Translations under genes and position numbers: made by a program
The notes under the pieces: model-generated
Database searches by the model: none
Seen by the model: the letters and a program-made list of their open reading frames with translations, nothing else
What the model was told of the DNA's origin: nothing
Origin: Muribaculaceae bacterium
GTDB taxonomy: Bacteria; Bacteroidota; Bacteroidia; Bacteroidales; Muribaculaceae
Direction of reading: 5' to 3'
NCBI GenBank assembly: GCA_017621055.1
Contig: JAGATX010000028.1
Location: forward strand, 44,410-108,409
Length of the DNA stretch: 64,000 nt
Shown: positions 26,292-35,208 of the stretch, in pieces
How positions within the stretch are numbered: the stretch's first letter is position 1
Layout: each line of letters opens with the position of its first letter

Positions 26292-26781
26292 GTTCATAGC
26301 CATCGACGTGGAGACCGCAAACAACGAGCGCTCCAGTATCTGTGCCATCGGCGCCGTGAAAGTCGACGGAGGTGTGATCACCGACCGGAGGTACACCCTC
26401 GTGCAGCCCGAACCGAACTGGTACTCACGCTTTTGCACGGCAGTGCACGGACTAACCGATGACGATACGTGGAACGCTCCCGTCTTCGGCAAAGTGTGGG
26501 CCGAGTGGCAGCCCTGGCTGAAGGGATACACGCTGGTGGCGCACAACGCGCGCTTCGATGCCGGATGTGTGCGCGCCGCCTGCCGGGTTTATGGTATGGA
26601 CGAACCCGACGAGCCATTTATGTGTACCCTCGAAGCTGCCCGCAAGGCAGTGCCGCGGGGTATGTGCCCCTCCAAATCGCTCGATATGCTGTGCGAATTT
26701 TTCGGCATACCCCTCAAACATCATCATAACGCACTCGACGACGCCGAGGCCTGCGCCAAACTCGGCATTATATTGCTATGA
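26284..26781 (+). CDS. DEDDh-type 3'-5' exonuclease (DnaQ-like)
   Basis: A 165-residue single-domain exonuclease of the DnaQ/RNase T superfamily. Motif I is FIAIDVETANNERSSIC (Asp and Glu ligands). Motif II is LVAHNARFDAGCVRAAC. Motif III is HHNALDDAEACAKLG (His and Asp), so all DEDDh residues are present. It is of the size of stand-alone epsilon-like proofreading proteins. Its start overlaps the ispH end by 8 bp and its stop overlaps the next gene by 4 bp. Proofreading or repair roles are both possible. Confidence 0.9.
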   Translation: MDKFIAIDVETANNERSSICAIGAVKVDGGVITDRRYTLVQPEPNWYSRFCTAVHGLTDDDTWNAPVFGKVWAEWQPWLKGYTLVAHNARFDAGCVRAACRVYGMDEPDEPFMCTLEAARKAVPRGMCPSKSLDMLCEFFGIPLKHHHNALDDAEACAKLGIILL

Positions 26782-27095
26782 AATACACGGCATTGTTATT
26801 ATTAGGAAGTATGGCATTATTTGCTGCCTGCAGCGGTGGAGGAAATGACATTCTCGCGTCGGCCGACCGTGCCGCCGCCGACAGCGCCGGGCGCCGCGAT
26901 GCCGCCGTTGCCGCCCGCGCCGCCCGCGGCACTATGGAACGGGAGAACACGCTTTTTGCCATCCGCGCCCGCGAAACACGGCTGCGGCGTGCCGGCTACG
27001 ATGCTGCCGCCGACGTATATATCGCCGCCGCCGAGAGTGTGCTGGTGCAGAACAACGTCATTGTGCCGTCCCAGTCCGCAATGCCCGAAGATTGA
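26778..27095 (+). CDS. Small lipoprotein, function unknown
   Basis: A 105-residue product with a clear lipoprotein signal (ALLLLGSMALFAACSGGG, Cys18). The mature part is short, rich in Ala, Arg and Asp and probably helical (ASADRAAADSAGRRDAAVAA, then AGYDAAADVYIAAAESVLV). I do not recognise a family. It is coupled by ATGA to the exonuclease gene and ends 6 bp before priA, so it is co-transcribed with DNA-metabolism genes without an evident link to them. Confidence 0.72.
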   Translation: MKYTALLLLGSMALFAACSGGGNDILASADRAAADSAGRRDAAVAARAARGTMERENTLFAIRARETRLRRAGYDAAADVYIAAAESVLVQNNVIVPSQSAMPED

Positions 27096-27101
27096 CACAC
27101 T

Positions 27102-29576
27102 ATGTCTGCCCGTCTCTATGCTTCGGTGATATTGCCCCTCGCGGTGGAGGGGAATTTCACTTATGCCGTGCCTGAGGGAATGGAACAGAGAGTCGGGCCG
27201 GGACGCCGCGTGATTGTGCCGTTCGGCCAGCGCCGGTTCTATACCGGGCTGGTGGAGAGTGTATCGCCCGAGGAGCCCAAAGGTCTGCGCGTGCGCGAAA
27301 TAGCTCTCGCTCTTGACGATGCTCCCGTAGTGCGCGAGCCGGCTATACGTTTCTGGCGGTGGATAGCCTCGTACTATCTGTGTACTGTCGGAGAGGTGTA
27401 CAAGGCAGCGTTGCCCGCTGGCCTGAAAATTGAGAGCGACACCCGTCTTCAAGTGCTCCCGGAGCCTGACGAACAGGCACTTGCCACCATGGCACCCGAT
27501 GAGGTGCGCGTGCTCGACTTCGTGCGCCGTCAGGGCCAGGCTTCGGTAGGGGCGATAGAGAAGGAACTGGAACTCAAGCGCGCCGGCGCCACCGTCAGCG
27601 CCCTGGTAGACAAGGGGTTGCTCGGAGTAAGCGAGAAACTTGCCGAGCGCTTCCGGGCAGTGCGCAAACCCTACGTCTCCCCGGCCTTTGAGCGCGGCGA
27701 CGGTGCCGCTGTCGAGGCAGCCCTCAGCGCCCTGAACCGGTCGCCGCGTCAGCAAGCCGCGTTGGTGGGTCTGCTGGCCCTCAGCGAGTTCAACAGACCG
27801 GACTCCCCGTTGGTTGAGGTGCCCCTCGATGTACTCCTCGACCGCACCGGCTGCACACGCACCCACGTGCGCGCCCTCGCCGAGCGTGGTTTTGCCAGAA
27901 TTTATGCCAAGGAGATTTCGCGCTTCAGTTACGACGGCACTCCCGCCAAGGCGCTACCCACATTAAGCCCTGCCCAGGACCGCGCCATGAAGCAGATTGA
28001 GCAAAGTTGGGAAACCAACGATATCACCCTCCTTCACGGTGTGACATCATCCGGAAAAACGGAGATATATATTCATTTGATCGACAAGGTACTGCGCCAA
28101 GGGCGCCAGGCCCTCCTCCTTGTGCCGGAAATAGCCCTCACCACTCAGCTGACGGCGCGCCTGCAGAGTGTGTTCGGCGACAAGGTGGTGATATACCACA
28201 GTAAATTCAGCGATAACGAGCGGGTTGAGATGTGGCGGCGCGTGCTTGCCGGCGGCGAACCGGTGGTGGCCGTCGGCGCCCGTTCGGCCGTGTTCCTGCC
28301 GTTCAGCTCGCTGGGACTCGTTATCGTAGATGAGGAACACGAGGCCAGCTACAAGCAGGCCGACCCTGCGCCACGTTACAACGGACGCGATGCCGCGTCG
28401 GTACTTGCACGCATGCACGGCGCCAAGACCCTCTACGGAAGCGCCACACCTGCCATCGACACATACTACAAGGCACAGAGCGGTCGTTTCGGGCTTGTAA
28501 GCCTCACCGAGCGCTACGAAGGCATGGCGTTACCCGAAATAGAGATTGTGGACATGCGCCGCCACCGTGTGCCCCGCGGCGAAGACCTCATTTTCTCGCC
28601 GGAACTGGTGGAGGCCGCCAAGGCCGCCAAGGATAAAGGCCGACAGTCAATTATTTTCCACAATCGCAGGGGCTATGCTCCGATGGCGCGGTGCTCGGCA
28701 TGCGGTTTTGTGCCGAAATGCGATTTCTGCGATGTATCTCTCACCTATCACCGCCACGTCGACCGCCTGCAGTGCCATTATTGCGGGGCCGACTATGCCG
28801 TGCCGACGGTATGCCCTCAGTGCGGCGAGCCGGCGATTGAGGTTGTAGGCTTCGGCACCGAACGCCTCGAGGAGGAGTTGGCTGCGAAGTTCGAGGGGTT
28901 CAGGGTGCTGAGAATGGACCTTGACACAACAAGAGTGAAGGACGGCTACTCAAAGATTATCGACGAGTTCTCGCAGGGGCGCGCCGACATTCTGGTGGGC
29001 ACACAGATGGTGACCAAGGGTTTGGATTTCGGCGGTGTGCAGACTGTCGGCGTGGTCAGCGCCGACTCGCTGATCAATTTTCCCGATTTCCGGGCTGGCG
29101 AGCGGGCGTTCAACATGATAGAGCAGGTAGCGGGTCGTGCCGGTCGCCGCGATGTGCGCGGCAAGGTGCTGTTGCAGACCTTCAAGCCCGACCAGCCGCT
29201 GCTGGCCTATGCCGCCGCCCACGATTACGCCGGTTTTTATGCCGCCGAACTTGAGGAACGACGCAATTTCGGTTTTCCGCCGTTTTCGCGGATAATCAAT
29301 ATCATGGTCAAGCACCGCGACCGCAATACCGCCGCCGAGTGTGCGCGCCTGTTTGCCGGCAAACTGCGCCGACACTTCGGCAACGGTGTATTAGGCCCTC
29401 AGGAACCGCATATTGCGCGCATACAGAATCTGTATATCCGTAAAATAATGCTGCGTATCGCCCCGGGCGCGCACATGGCCGATGTGCGGCGCACGCTGCG
29501 CGAGGAGTACATAGCCCTGCAGGCATCGCCTATCATGAAAGGGCTTTCGATATACTACGAAGTGGACCCTGTCTGA
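27102..29576 (+). CDS. priA: Primosomal replication restart helicase PriA
   Basis: An 824-residue PriA. The N-terminal 3'-DNA-binding domain (YASVILPLAVEGNFTYAVP) and a winged-helix segment precede the helicase. Walker A is LLHGVTSSGKTEIYIHLIDK and motif II is LVIVDEEHEASYKQ. The zinc-binding insert has its eight Cys as CSACGFVPKCDFC and CHYCGADYAVPTVCPQCG. Later helicase motifs include GTQMVTKGLDF and MIEQVAGRAGRR. It reloads replisomes at stalled forks. Its final 44 bp overlap the 3' end of the convergent thioredoxin-like gene. Confidence 0.97.
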   Translation: MSARLYASVILPLAVEGNFTYAVPEGMEQRVGPGRRVIVPFGQRRFYTGLVESVSPEEPKGLRVREIALALDDAPVVREPAIRFWRWIASYYLCTVGEVYKAALPAGLKIESDTRLQVLPEPDEQALATMAPDEVRVLDFVRRQGQASVGAIEKELELKRAGATVSALVDKGLLGVSEKLAERFRAVRKPYVSPAFERGDGAAVEAALSALNRSPRQQAALVGLLALSEFNRPDSPLVEVPLDVLLDRTGCTRTHVRALAERGFARIYAKEISRFSYDGTPAKALPTLSPAQDRAMKQIEQSWETNDITLLHGVTSSGKTEIYIHLIDKVLRQGRQALLLVPEIALTTQLTARLQSVFGDKVVIYHSKFSDNERVEMWRRVLAGGEPVVAVGARSAVFLPFSSLGLVIVDEEHEASYKQADPAPRYNGRDAASVLARMHGAKTLYGSATPAIDTYYKAQSGRFGLVSLTERYEGMALPEIEIVDMRRHRVPRGEDLIFSPELVEAAKAAKDKGRQSIIFHNRRGYAPMARCSACGFVPKCDFCDVSLTYHRHVDRLQCHYCGADYAVPTVCPQCGEPAIEVVGFGTERLEEELAAKFEGFRVLRMDLDTTRVKDGYSKIIDEFSQGRADILVGTQMVTKGLDFGGVQTVGVVSADSLINFPDFRAGERAFNMIEQVAGRAGRRDVRGKVLLQTFKPDQPLLAYAAAHDYAGFYAAELEERRNFGFPPFSRIINIMVKHRDRNTAAECARLFAGKLRRHFGNGVLGPQEPHIARIQNLYIRKIMLRIAPGAHMADVRRTLREEYIALQASPIMKGLSIYYEVDPV

Positions 29577-30063
29577 CCAAGGCCGTCAGCTGAGCCTCCG
29601 TGGGATTGTGTGCCACTATTTTGCCGTCGGGCCCGATGAGTACCGAGCCGAAACCGCCGTCGAGTCCGTAGCTGTCGCTTATGGCGCGGGCCTCGTCGCC
29701 GCTGATAAAGTACTGTTCCGAGGTGTTGAGACCGTCGCGGCGAACGATTTCGTCGAAGAGCGTGCGCGAGTCGTCGAAATTGACGCCTATGACCTTGAAA
29801 TCGGCGCGCGGATGGCTTCGTTTCCAGGCTGTGTAGATATTTACGGCGCGACGCGAGGGAGCGTCGGTGGCCGACCAGAACGTGAGTACCACATATTCGC
29901 CCTTGAGGTCTTCCAGACTCACGGTCTTGTCGTTGTGTGTGAGAGATATTGCGGGGGCGACCTTGCCCACGGCTGTGCGATGGCGGGAGTCGCTATATCC
30001 CACCGAGCAGAGCAACACGCCGAGGAAGGCCACTGCCAGTATCAATGTTTTCTTTATACTCAT
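29533..30063 (-). CDS. Exported thioredoxin-fold (TlpA-like) protein lacking the CxxC motif
   Basis: A 176-residue protein with an N-terminal signal or anchor segment (TLILAVAFLGVLLCSVGYS). A TlpA/AhpC-TSA-like domain follows: VGKVAPAISLTHNDKTVSLE, DLKGEYVVLTFWSATDAPSRR, FKVIGVNFDDSRTLFDEIV, and FGSVLIGPDGKIVA. Where redox-active relatives have WCxxC, this protein has Asp-Ala-Pro-Ser, so it has no thiol pair and cannot be an ordinary disulfide reductase. A structural or binding role is more likely. It runs convergently into priA and overlaps its last 44 bp. Confidence 0.82.
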   Translation of the reverse strand: MSIKKTLILAVAFLGVLLCSVGYSDSRHRTAVGKVAPAISLTHNDKTVSLEDLKGEYVVLTFWSATDAPSRRAVNIYTAWKRSHPRADFKVIGVNFDDSRTLFDEIVRRDGLNTSEQYFISGDEARAISDSYGLDGGFGSVLIGPDGKIVAHNPTEAQLTALVRQGPLRSISKALS

Positions 30064-30114
30064 GGATTTTGCTTCTTTCAGATATAGAACAAACGGCGGG
30101 AGGTTAATGTTTTT

Positions 30115-30147
30115 TTTGGCAAACTCTTGAATAAATTGCTAACTTTG
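30115..30147 (+). promoter_or_regulatory. Promoter of nadE
   Basis: TTTG (30115-30118) and a perfect TAACTTTG (30140-30147) are 21 bp apart. The in-frame ATG at 30127 falls inside the promoter, so translation starts at the ATG at 30172. Confidence 0.85.
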
Positions 30148-30171
30148 CACAAAATACAAAGGCATGACGAT

Positions 30172-32094
30172 ATGAACGAAGGTTATTTTTATGCGGCGTG
30201 CGCTTCGCCCGAAGTGCGCCCTGCCGATGTGGAGGGCAATACCGCTGCCATAGAACAGCTTATTGAACGGGCGAACAGTAACGGCGCCGAGGCGGTGGTG
30301 TTTCCGGAACTGTGTGTGACGGGTTATACCTGCGGCGATCTGTTCCATAACCGCACGCTGCTCGACGCTGCCGCTGCCGCTGTTCACAGGCTTGCCCGAG
30401 TCACCGCCGGAAAGGGAGTCGTTGCCGTAGTGGGTGCTCCTTATGAGCATGGCGGCAATCTCTACAACTGCGCTTTTGTGCTTGCCGACGGTGCCATAAA
30501 GGCAATAGTGCCCAAGACTTTCCTTCCGAACTACAATGAATTTTACGAGCGGCGCTGGTTTGAGAGCGCTCCCTCGGGTGTGACGACGGACACCCCCGAG
30601 GGCGTGCCTTTCGGCACGGGTATTCTTCTCGATATCGGAGGCGTCAGGCTGGCAATCGAGATTTGCGAGGATTTATGGGTTCCCGTGCCTCCAAGCTGCC
30701 ATGCCGCTTTAGCCGGGGCCGATGTTATACTCAACCTAAGTGCAAGTGACGATCTCATAGGCAAGTACGACTATCTGCGGCAACTTCTGTCGCAGCAGTC
30801 AGCACGGTGCCTGTGCGGATACGTCTATGCCTCGGCCGGTTTCGGCGAGAGCAGCACCGACCTGGTGTTCGATGCCAAACTGATGGTTTACGAAAATGGC
30901 AGACTGTTGGCCTCCAACCGGCGCTGGGCTGCCGGCAATCAGCTAATATATGCTGAAATAGACATAGCAGCCCTGCGGCGCGACCGCATGCACCTCAACT
31001 CGTTCGGGGCTTGTCGACGGCGGGAGCAGGCGCCGTCGTTCGTCAGAGTGGCGTGCAGCAATGGAAATCCTCTCAATAAGAGTGCGGTTTTTATGCGTAA
31101 TTACGACCCGTATCCGTTTGTACCCTCCGATCCCGACCGGCTGCAGGAGCGCTGCGAGGAGATTGTCAATATCCAGGCGCATGCTCTTGCCACACGATTG
31201 AGCGCTATTCATTGCGGAAAACTGGTTGTCGGCATATCGGGCGGTCTCGATTCGACGCTGGCCCTCCTCGTCGCCACACGTTCCTTCGATCGTCTCGGCC
31301 TCGACCGCAAGGGTATTGTCGGCGTGACCATGCCCGGTTTCGGAACCACGGGCCGAACACACTCCAACTCGCTGGCGCTCATGGAGGCCCTCGGCGTGAC
31401 TTCGCGCGAGATATCCATCGGCAAGGCCGTTATGCAGCATTTCGAGGATATCGGCCAAGATCCGGCAGTTACGGACGTGACATACGAAAACAGTCAGGCC
31501 CGCGAGCGCACGCAGATACTTATGGACCTGGCCAACAAGGAGAACGGTATTGTATTAGGCACCGGCGATCTTTCAGAGCTGGCGTTGGGGTGGGCAACAT
31601 ACAACGGCGACCACATGAGCATGTACGCCGTCAATGCCGGCGTGCCCAAAACCCTTGTCCGGCATCTCGTGAAATATTTCGCCACACAGGCCACAGACGA
31701 CGAGCGTCGAGTGCTCCTCGATATCGTGGACACACCCATCAGCCCCGAACTGACGCCCGCCAATGCAGACGGCACGATAGCGCAGAAAACCGAGGACCTT
31801 GTAGGCCCCTACGAGCTCCACGATTTCTTCCTCTATTACACACTCCGCTACGGCTTTACGCCGCGCCGTATCTACCATATGGCAAAGGACGCTTTTCAGG
31901 ACGTTTATTCGGACGATACGATTAAAAAATGGCTCAAGGTCTTTTTCCGTCGCTTTTTCAGTCAGCAGTTCAAGCGGTCGTGCATGCCCGACGGCCCTAA
32001 GGTCGGCAGCGTGTGTCTGTCGCCGCGCGGCGACTGGCGAATGCCGTCCGACGCGTCGGCGCGTGAATGGCTGCTCATGTGCGACAGCCTCTGA
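30172..32094 (+). CDS. nadE: Glutamine-dependent NAD+ synthetase
   Basis: A 640-residue two-domain enzyme that amidates nicotinic acid adenine dinucleotide. The N-terminal nitrilase-like glutaminase domain (residues about 1-290) carries the Glu-Lys-Cys triad: VVFPELCVTGY, VPKTFLPNYNEFYE and LAIEICEDLWVP. The synthetase domain has the PP-loop GISGGLDSTLALLVA, VTMPGFGTTGRTHSNSLAL, and GTGDLSELALGWATYNGDH. Length is normal for the glutamine-dependent form. Its last 20 bp overlap the convergent helicase-exonuclease gene. Confidence 0.97.
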   Translation: MNEGYFYAACASPEVRPADVEGNTAAIEQLIERANSNGAEAVVFPELCVTGYTCGDLFHNRTLLDAAAAAVHRLARVTAGKGVVAVVGAPYEHGGNLYNCAFVLADGAIKAIVPKTFLPNYNEFYERRWFESAPSGVTTDTPEGVPFGTGILLDIGGVRLAIEICEDLWVPVPPSCHAALAGADVILNLSASDDLIGKYDYLRQLLSQQSARCLCGYVYASAGFGESSTDLVFDAKLMVYENGRLLASNRRWAAGNQLIYAEIDIAALRRDRMHLNSFGACRRREQAPSFVRVACSNGNPLNKSAVFMRNYDPYPFVPSDPDRLQERCEEIVNIQAHALATRLSAIHCGKLVVGISGGLDSTLALLVATRSFDRLGLDRKGIVGVTMPGFGTTGRTHSNSLALMEALGVTSREISIGKAVMQHFEDIGQDPAVTDVTYENSQARERTQILMDLANKENGIVLGTGDLSELALGWATYNGDHMSMYAVNAGVPKTLVRHLVKYFATQATDDERRVLLDIVDTPISPELTPANADGTIAQKTEDLVGPYELHDFFLYYTLRYGFTPRRIYHMAKDAFQDVYSDDTIKKWLKVFFRRFFSQQFKRSCMPDGPKVGSVCLSPRGDWRMPSDASAREWLLMCDSL

Positions 32095-34549
32095 CAAGGC
32101 TGCGTATTTCGGTAGCCGTCAGTCGGTGAAACATCGGTTCCAGCTCGTCTACAGGAGTGCCGGGCCAGTCGCCGGCTCCGGCCACCAGCACCTTGCGTGC
32201 CCGCGAAAAAGCCACATAGAGCAGGCGGAGGTAGTCTTCGAAGCGTCCGGGGCCGCGGCACACGTCGTATATTATCACCGCATCGGCTTCGAGCCCCTTG
32301 GCCTTGTGGACGGTCATCACGCGGACGCGCTCGTCAACTATATCGTTGGCGAAAAAGTCGCCCTCGTTGAATGTCAGCAGCGTGTTAAGGTTCGTGCTGA
32401 GCTGGGTGTACAGATTGCGTTGCGTCAGCGGATTGACGACCGTCAAATCTATGAGCCGGCACACATATTCGGCATGGCGCAGGTCCACCGCCGTGCGAAG
32501 GCCGGCAAAGAAAGTATCGGCGAGCATTATTTCCGTTGTCAGGGTAGAAGGCATGGTCCTACCGTCGAAAACACGGCGCCGCGCAGCGGCGTAAAAGTCT
32601 TTGTAGTGCTCGGCGAACTTGCGCGAAACCTTAAGCACAGCTTCGTTGCGCCTTGCGGCGGCATGGAGGGGCAGCACGCATTCGGCATGAGGATAAAGTT
32701 TCAGCAGCAGGGCGGCGGTGACGGCGGCGTCGGCATCGGCGGTGTGCGTCTCCTCGCAGCCTATGCCGAAATGGCGGCAGAGGGCCTCGAGACGATACGA
32801 CCGTTCGGTAGGAAGCAGCAGGCGCGCCAGCCGCAGACTGTCCAGCACGGGTGCCCCATAAGCCATCCACTGCGGCACGGCCATGCCGGTGCGACGCCGC
32901 AGGTTGTTGCGGAGCATGGCAAGGTCGAATTCCACATTGTGGCCGGCTATCACGGCATCTGACCCTACAAAGGCTATCAAGGCGGCAAAGGCAGAGTCGG
33001 CGGTGCACCGCTCCGCCTTGTCATAGCGTTCATGCACCGGATTTGCAGCGCCATTGATCTGAGAAGGCAATGGCAATGCGCTGTCGATAAATACATTGAA
33101 GCGGTCGCTGCTGACTTTGCCGTCTCGAATTCTCACGGCGGCGAGCTGAACGATATCGTCGTTTTCGATGTCGAGCCCCGTCGTCTCGGTATCGATTACG
33201 ACAATGGGACGGTCACCGGCAACAGCATCGCACAGCCGTTCGCAGTCGGTGGGCGAAAAGAGGTCCAGCAGGCAAGCCGGGCTGAGTGCCACGCGTTTAA
33301 GTTCTGCGACAAGTCGACGTGCCGTCGCGAGGTTTTTCACGGCGCGGCAACGGTAGATTATCTCGGCCCATTGTTGAAAATGGCCGCCGTTCAGTACCAC
33401 TGCCAGGTGACTCCATATGGTGCGGAACATCGCCGACCGGAAAACATCGGCACGACCGGGAAATATATGGTCTATACCCTTGTCGGTCAGCGCTTGAGAG
33501 ATTTCTTCGCCTTGACGGTTTGTGCGCACCAGCACCATTACGGAATTTATTCCCTGTCGCCGCGACATATTCTGCACCCATGCCGAGCAGATGCCGGCAA
33601 GACAGTCGCGCTCGGTGACATATAGCATGGCCTCGCCCTTGTCGGTCTGCGATGACCGGCAAACGGGCAGAAATTCGGGTGAGATGCCTAAAAAGCGCGT
33701 GGCCAGAGTGTTGGTGAGGTCAAGCAGGCGCGGGCACGAGCGGTAATTGTTAGTCATGTGATATATGGCGCCCCGGCAACGACTTTTGAGGGTTTCCAGA
33801 GCGGCGCCTCCGGCACCGAGGAACGAGAAAATGGCTTGTTGCTCGTCGCCGAGATACAGCCGCACGGCATCGGGTGTGGCTATTTCGTCGATAATGGCCA
33901 GATGAAGCGATGTAAGGTCTTGAACCTCATCTATTTGCAGCCATGAATAGTAGGTCTTGGCCAGCTGGCGTCCCTTGTCGGCGCGCAGGGCCGTGAAAGC
34001 TTGCAGAAGGATGTCGTCGAAATCTATGAGGTTGCATTCCTCCTTGAATTCCACATACCTCACCACATTCGGAATGATGTCTTGCGTCACATATCCGTCC
34101 GGCAGGCATGTGGCCGGCGGATGATGGTGCTTGTTCTGGTAAACGGCACGGGCTGCCTTTGCCAGCGCCTCGCACTGCGAGGTCCGAGTGTAGCCGAAGG
34201 TGCGCGCGCAGTAGTCCTCGAAGGATTTATCGTCGAGGATGGTGGTGTCCGGGTGTATGAGTTCGTTTTCGAAGAGGAGCCGCAGGCAGAAGCGGTGGAG
34301 ATTGCCCACAAAGAGGCCGTCGGGGGTGGCGCCGGCGGCATCGGCCACAGTGCCTGTCTGCTCGAGCATGTGTCGCGCCGCCCTGTTTGTGAATGTCAGG
34401 CATGCCATTTGGGCGAATGGCACGCCATGAGAGTGGGCATAGGCAATGCGCCGGGCCAGGATGTGGGTTTTGCCACATCCCGGCCCGGCAAGAACAAGAG
34501 CCGACGGCTCCCGCAAGGCTATGATGGCCCTTTGGTCGTCGTCGGTCAT
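32075..34549 (-). CDS. SF1 (UvrD/Rep-like) helicase with nested DEDDh exonuclease
   Basis: An 824-residue protein. Helicase motif I is AGPGCGKTHI (residues 21-30), Ia LTFTNRAARHM, II LQIDEVQDLT (204-213), III LYLGDEQQAIFSFLGA and IV MTNNYRSCPRL. After residue 445 comes a complete DnaQ-type exonuclease: VVIDTETTGLD (D453, E455), GHNVEFDLAML (D542) and HTADADAA (H602, D607). The helicase then resumes with VMTVHKAKGLEADAVI (motif V, about 745) and RLLYVAFSRARKVLVA (motif VI, about 778). The nuclease thus sits inside the helicase, where UvrD has its 2B region. It is the last gene of the turnover cluster, 1 bp after the SGNH gene, and looks like a passenger. A repair role is inferred. Confidence 0.85.
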   Translation of the reverse strand: MTDDDQRAIIALREPSALVLAGPGCGKTHILARRIAYAHSHGVPFAQMACLTFTNRAARHMLEQTGTVADAAGATPDGLFVGNLHRFCLRLLFENELIHPDTTILDDKSFEDYCARTFGYTRTSQCEALAKAARAVYQNKHHHPPATCLPDGYVTQDIIPNVVRYVEFKEECNLIDFDDILLQAFTALRADKGRQLAKTYYSWLQIDEVQDLTSLHLAIIDEIATPDAVRLYLGDEQQAIFSFLGAGGAALETLKSRCRGAIYHMTNNYRSCPRLLDLTNTLATRFLGISPEFLPVCRSSQTDKGEAMLYVTERDCLAGICSAWVQNMSRRQGINSVMVLVRTNRQGEEISQALTDKGIDHIFPGRADVFRSAMFRTIWSHLAVVLNGGHFQQWAEIIYRCRAVKNLATARRLVAELKRVALSPACLLDLFSPTDCERLCDAVAGDRPIVVIDTETTGLDIENDDIVQLAAVRIRDGKVSSDRFNVFIDSALPLPSQINGAANPVHERYDKAERCTADSAFAALIAFVGSDAVIAGHNVEFDLAMLRNNLRRRTGMAVPQWMAYGAPVLDSLRLARLLLPTERSYRLEALCRHFGIGCEETHTADADAAVTAALLLKLYPHAECVLPLHAAARRNEAVLKVSRKFAEHYKDFYAAARRRVFDGRTMPSTLTTEIMLADTFFAGLRTAVDLRHAEYVCRLIDLTVVNPLTQRNLYTQLSTNLNTLLTFNEGDFFANDIVDERVRVMTVHKAKGLEADAVIIYDVCRGPGRFEDYLRLLYVAFSRARKVLVAGAGDWPGTPVDELEPMFHRLTATEIRSLVRGCRT

Positions 34550-34550
34550 A

Positions 34551-35207
34551 TCATTCCTCGACGTATGGCTTCACGATTTCAGTCCATATGGCGTATCCTG
34601 GACCGAGAAGGTGGAGACCGTCGTTTGTGAGGTCGGTGCGCAGGTTGCCGTCGGCATCGGCAAAAGAGGGGTAGAGGTTTATCCATGTCAGGCCTCGGGC
34701 GGCGCAGAGGGATTCCAGGGCGGTGTTTGTATCGCGGATAACCTGTTCCTTGCCGGCAAGGCGGCGGTAGCGGTTGAAACTGTTGTTGATTGGCAGCAGC
34801 GACATTACATAGAGCTTCGTCGAGGGCGATTCGGCGGTGATGCGGTCGGCCAGGCCGATTACGGCGGTGGCTATCGAGTCGGCCTCGAGGTCGTGACTTA
34901 CATCGTTGGCGCCGCAGATCAGGAAAATCTTGGCGGGACGCCCGCGCAGCACGCTTTCGAGACGGTCGTTGATACCGTCGGCAGTATCGCCGTTGATGCC
35001 ACGGTTCACCACGTTGGGGTTGCCGAGAAGTTCGGCCCAGTTTCCGCCGTGGATGAGGCTGTTGCCCAGGAAAACAATGTCGGTGCTGTCGGTGCCGAGC
35101 ATGTCGAAGAGCGAGGCACGCTGGCCGTACAGTTCGCTGCGCTGTTCGGCCATGAGCGACGGCCAGGCGAGCAGGGCGACCACGAGGGTGAGAAAGAACT
35201 TGCGCAT
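34551..35207 (-). CDS. Exported SGNH/GDSL hydrolase (putative O-acetylesterase)
   Basis: A 218-residue exported esterase of the SGNH family with a signal peptide (FFLTLVVALLAWPSLMAEQ). Block I is VFLGNSLIHGGNW (Ser nucleophile in GNSL), block II NRGINGDTADG, block III LICGANDVSHDL (Asn) and block V LTNDGLHLLGPGY (catalytic Asp-His). The layout resembles sialate/peptidoglycan O-acetylesterase-type proteins. The ATG at 35207 leaves 1 bp after the murQ stop; the upstream in-frame codons lack a signal peptide. In this operon a role removing O-acetyl groups from imported or periplasmic amino sugars is attractive, but inferred only. Confidence 0.83.
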   Translation of the reverse strand: MRKFFLTLVVALLAWPSLMAEQRSELYGQRASLFDMLGTDSTDIVFLGNSLIHGGNWAELLGNPNVVNRGINGDTADGINDRLESVLRGRPAKIFLICGANDVSHDLEADSIATAVIGLADRITAESPSTKLYVMSLLPINNSFNRYRRLAGKEQVIRDTNTALESLCAARGLTWINLYPSFADADGNLRTDLTNDGLHLLGPGYAIWTEIVKPYVEE

Positions 35208-35208
35208 G

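Noticed and set aside
29608-30087. A 159-codon plus-strand frame opposite the thioredoxin-like gene
   Set aside because: It is antisense to a gene with a signal peptide and a recognisable TlpA-like fold, and has no homology of its own that I can see.
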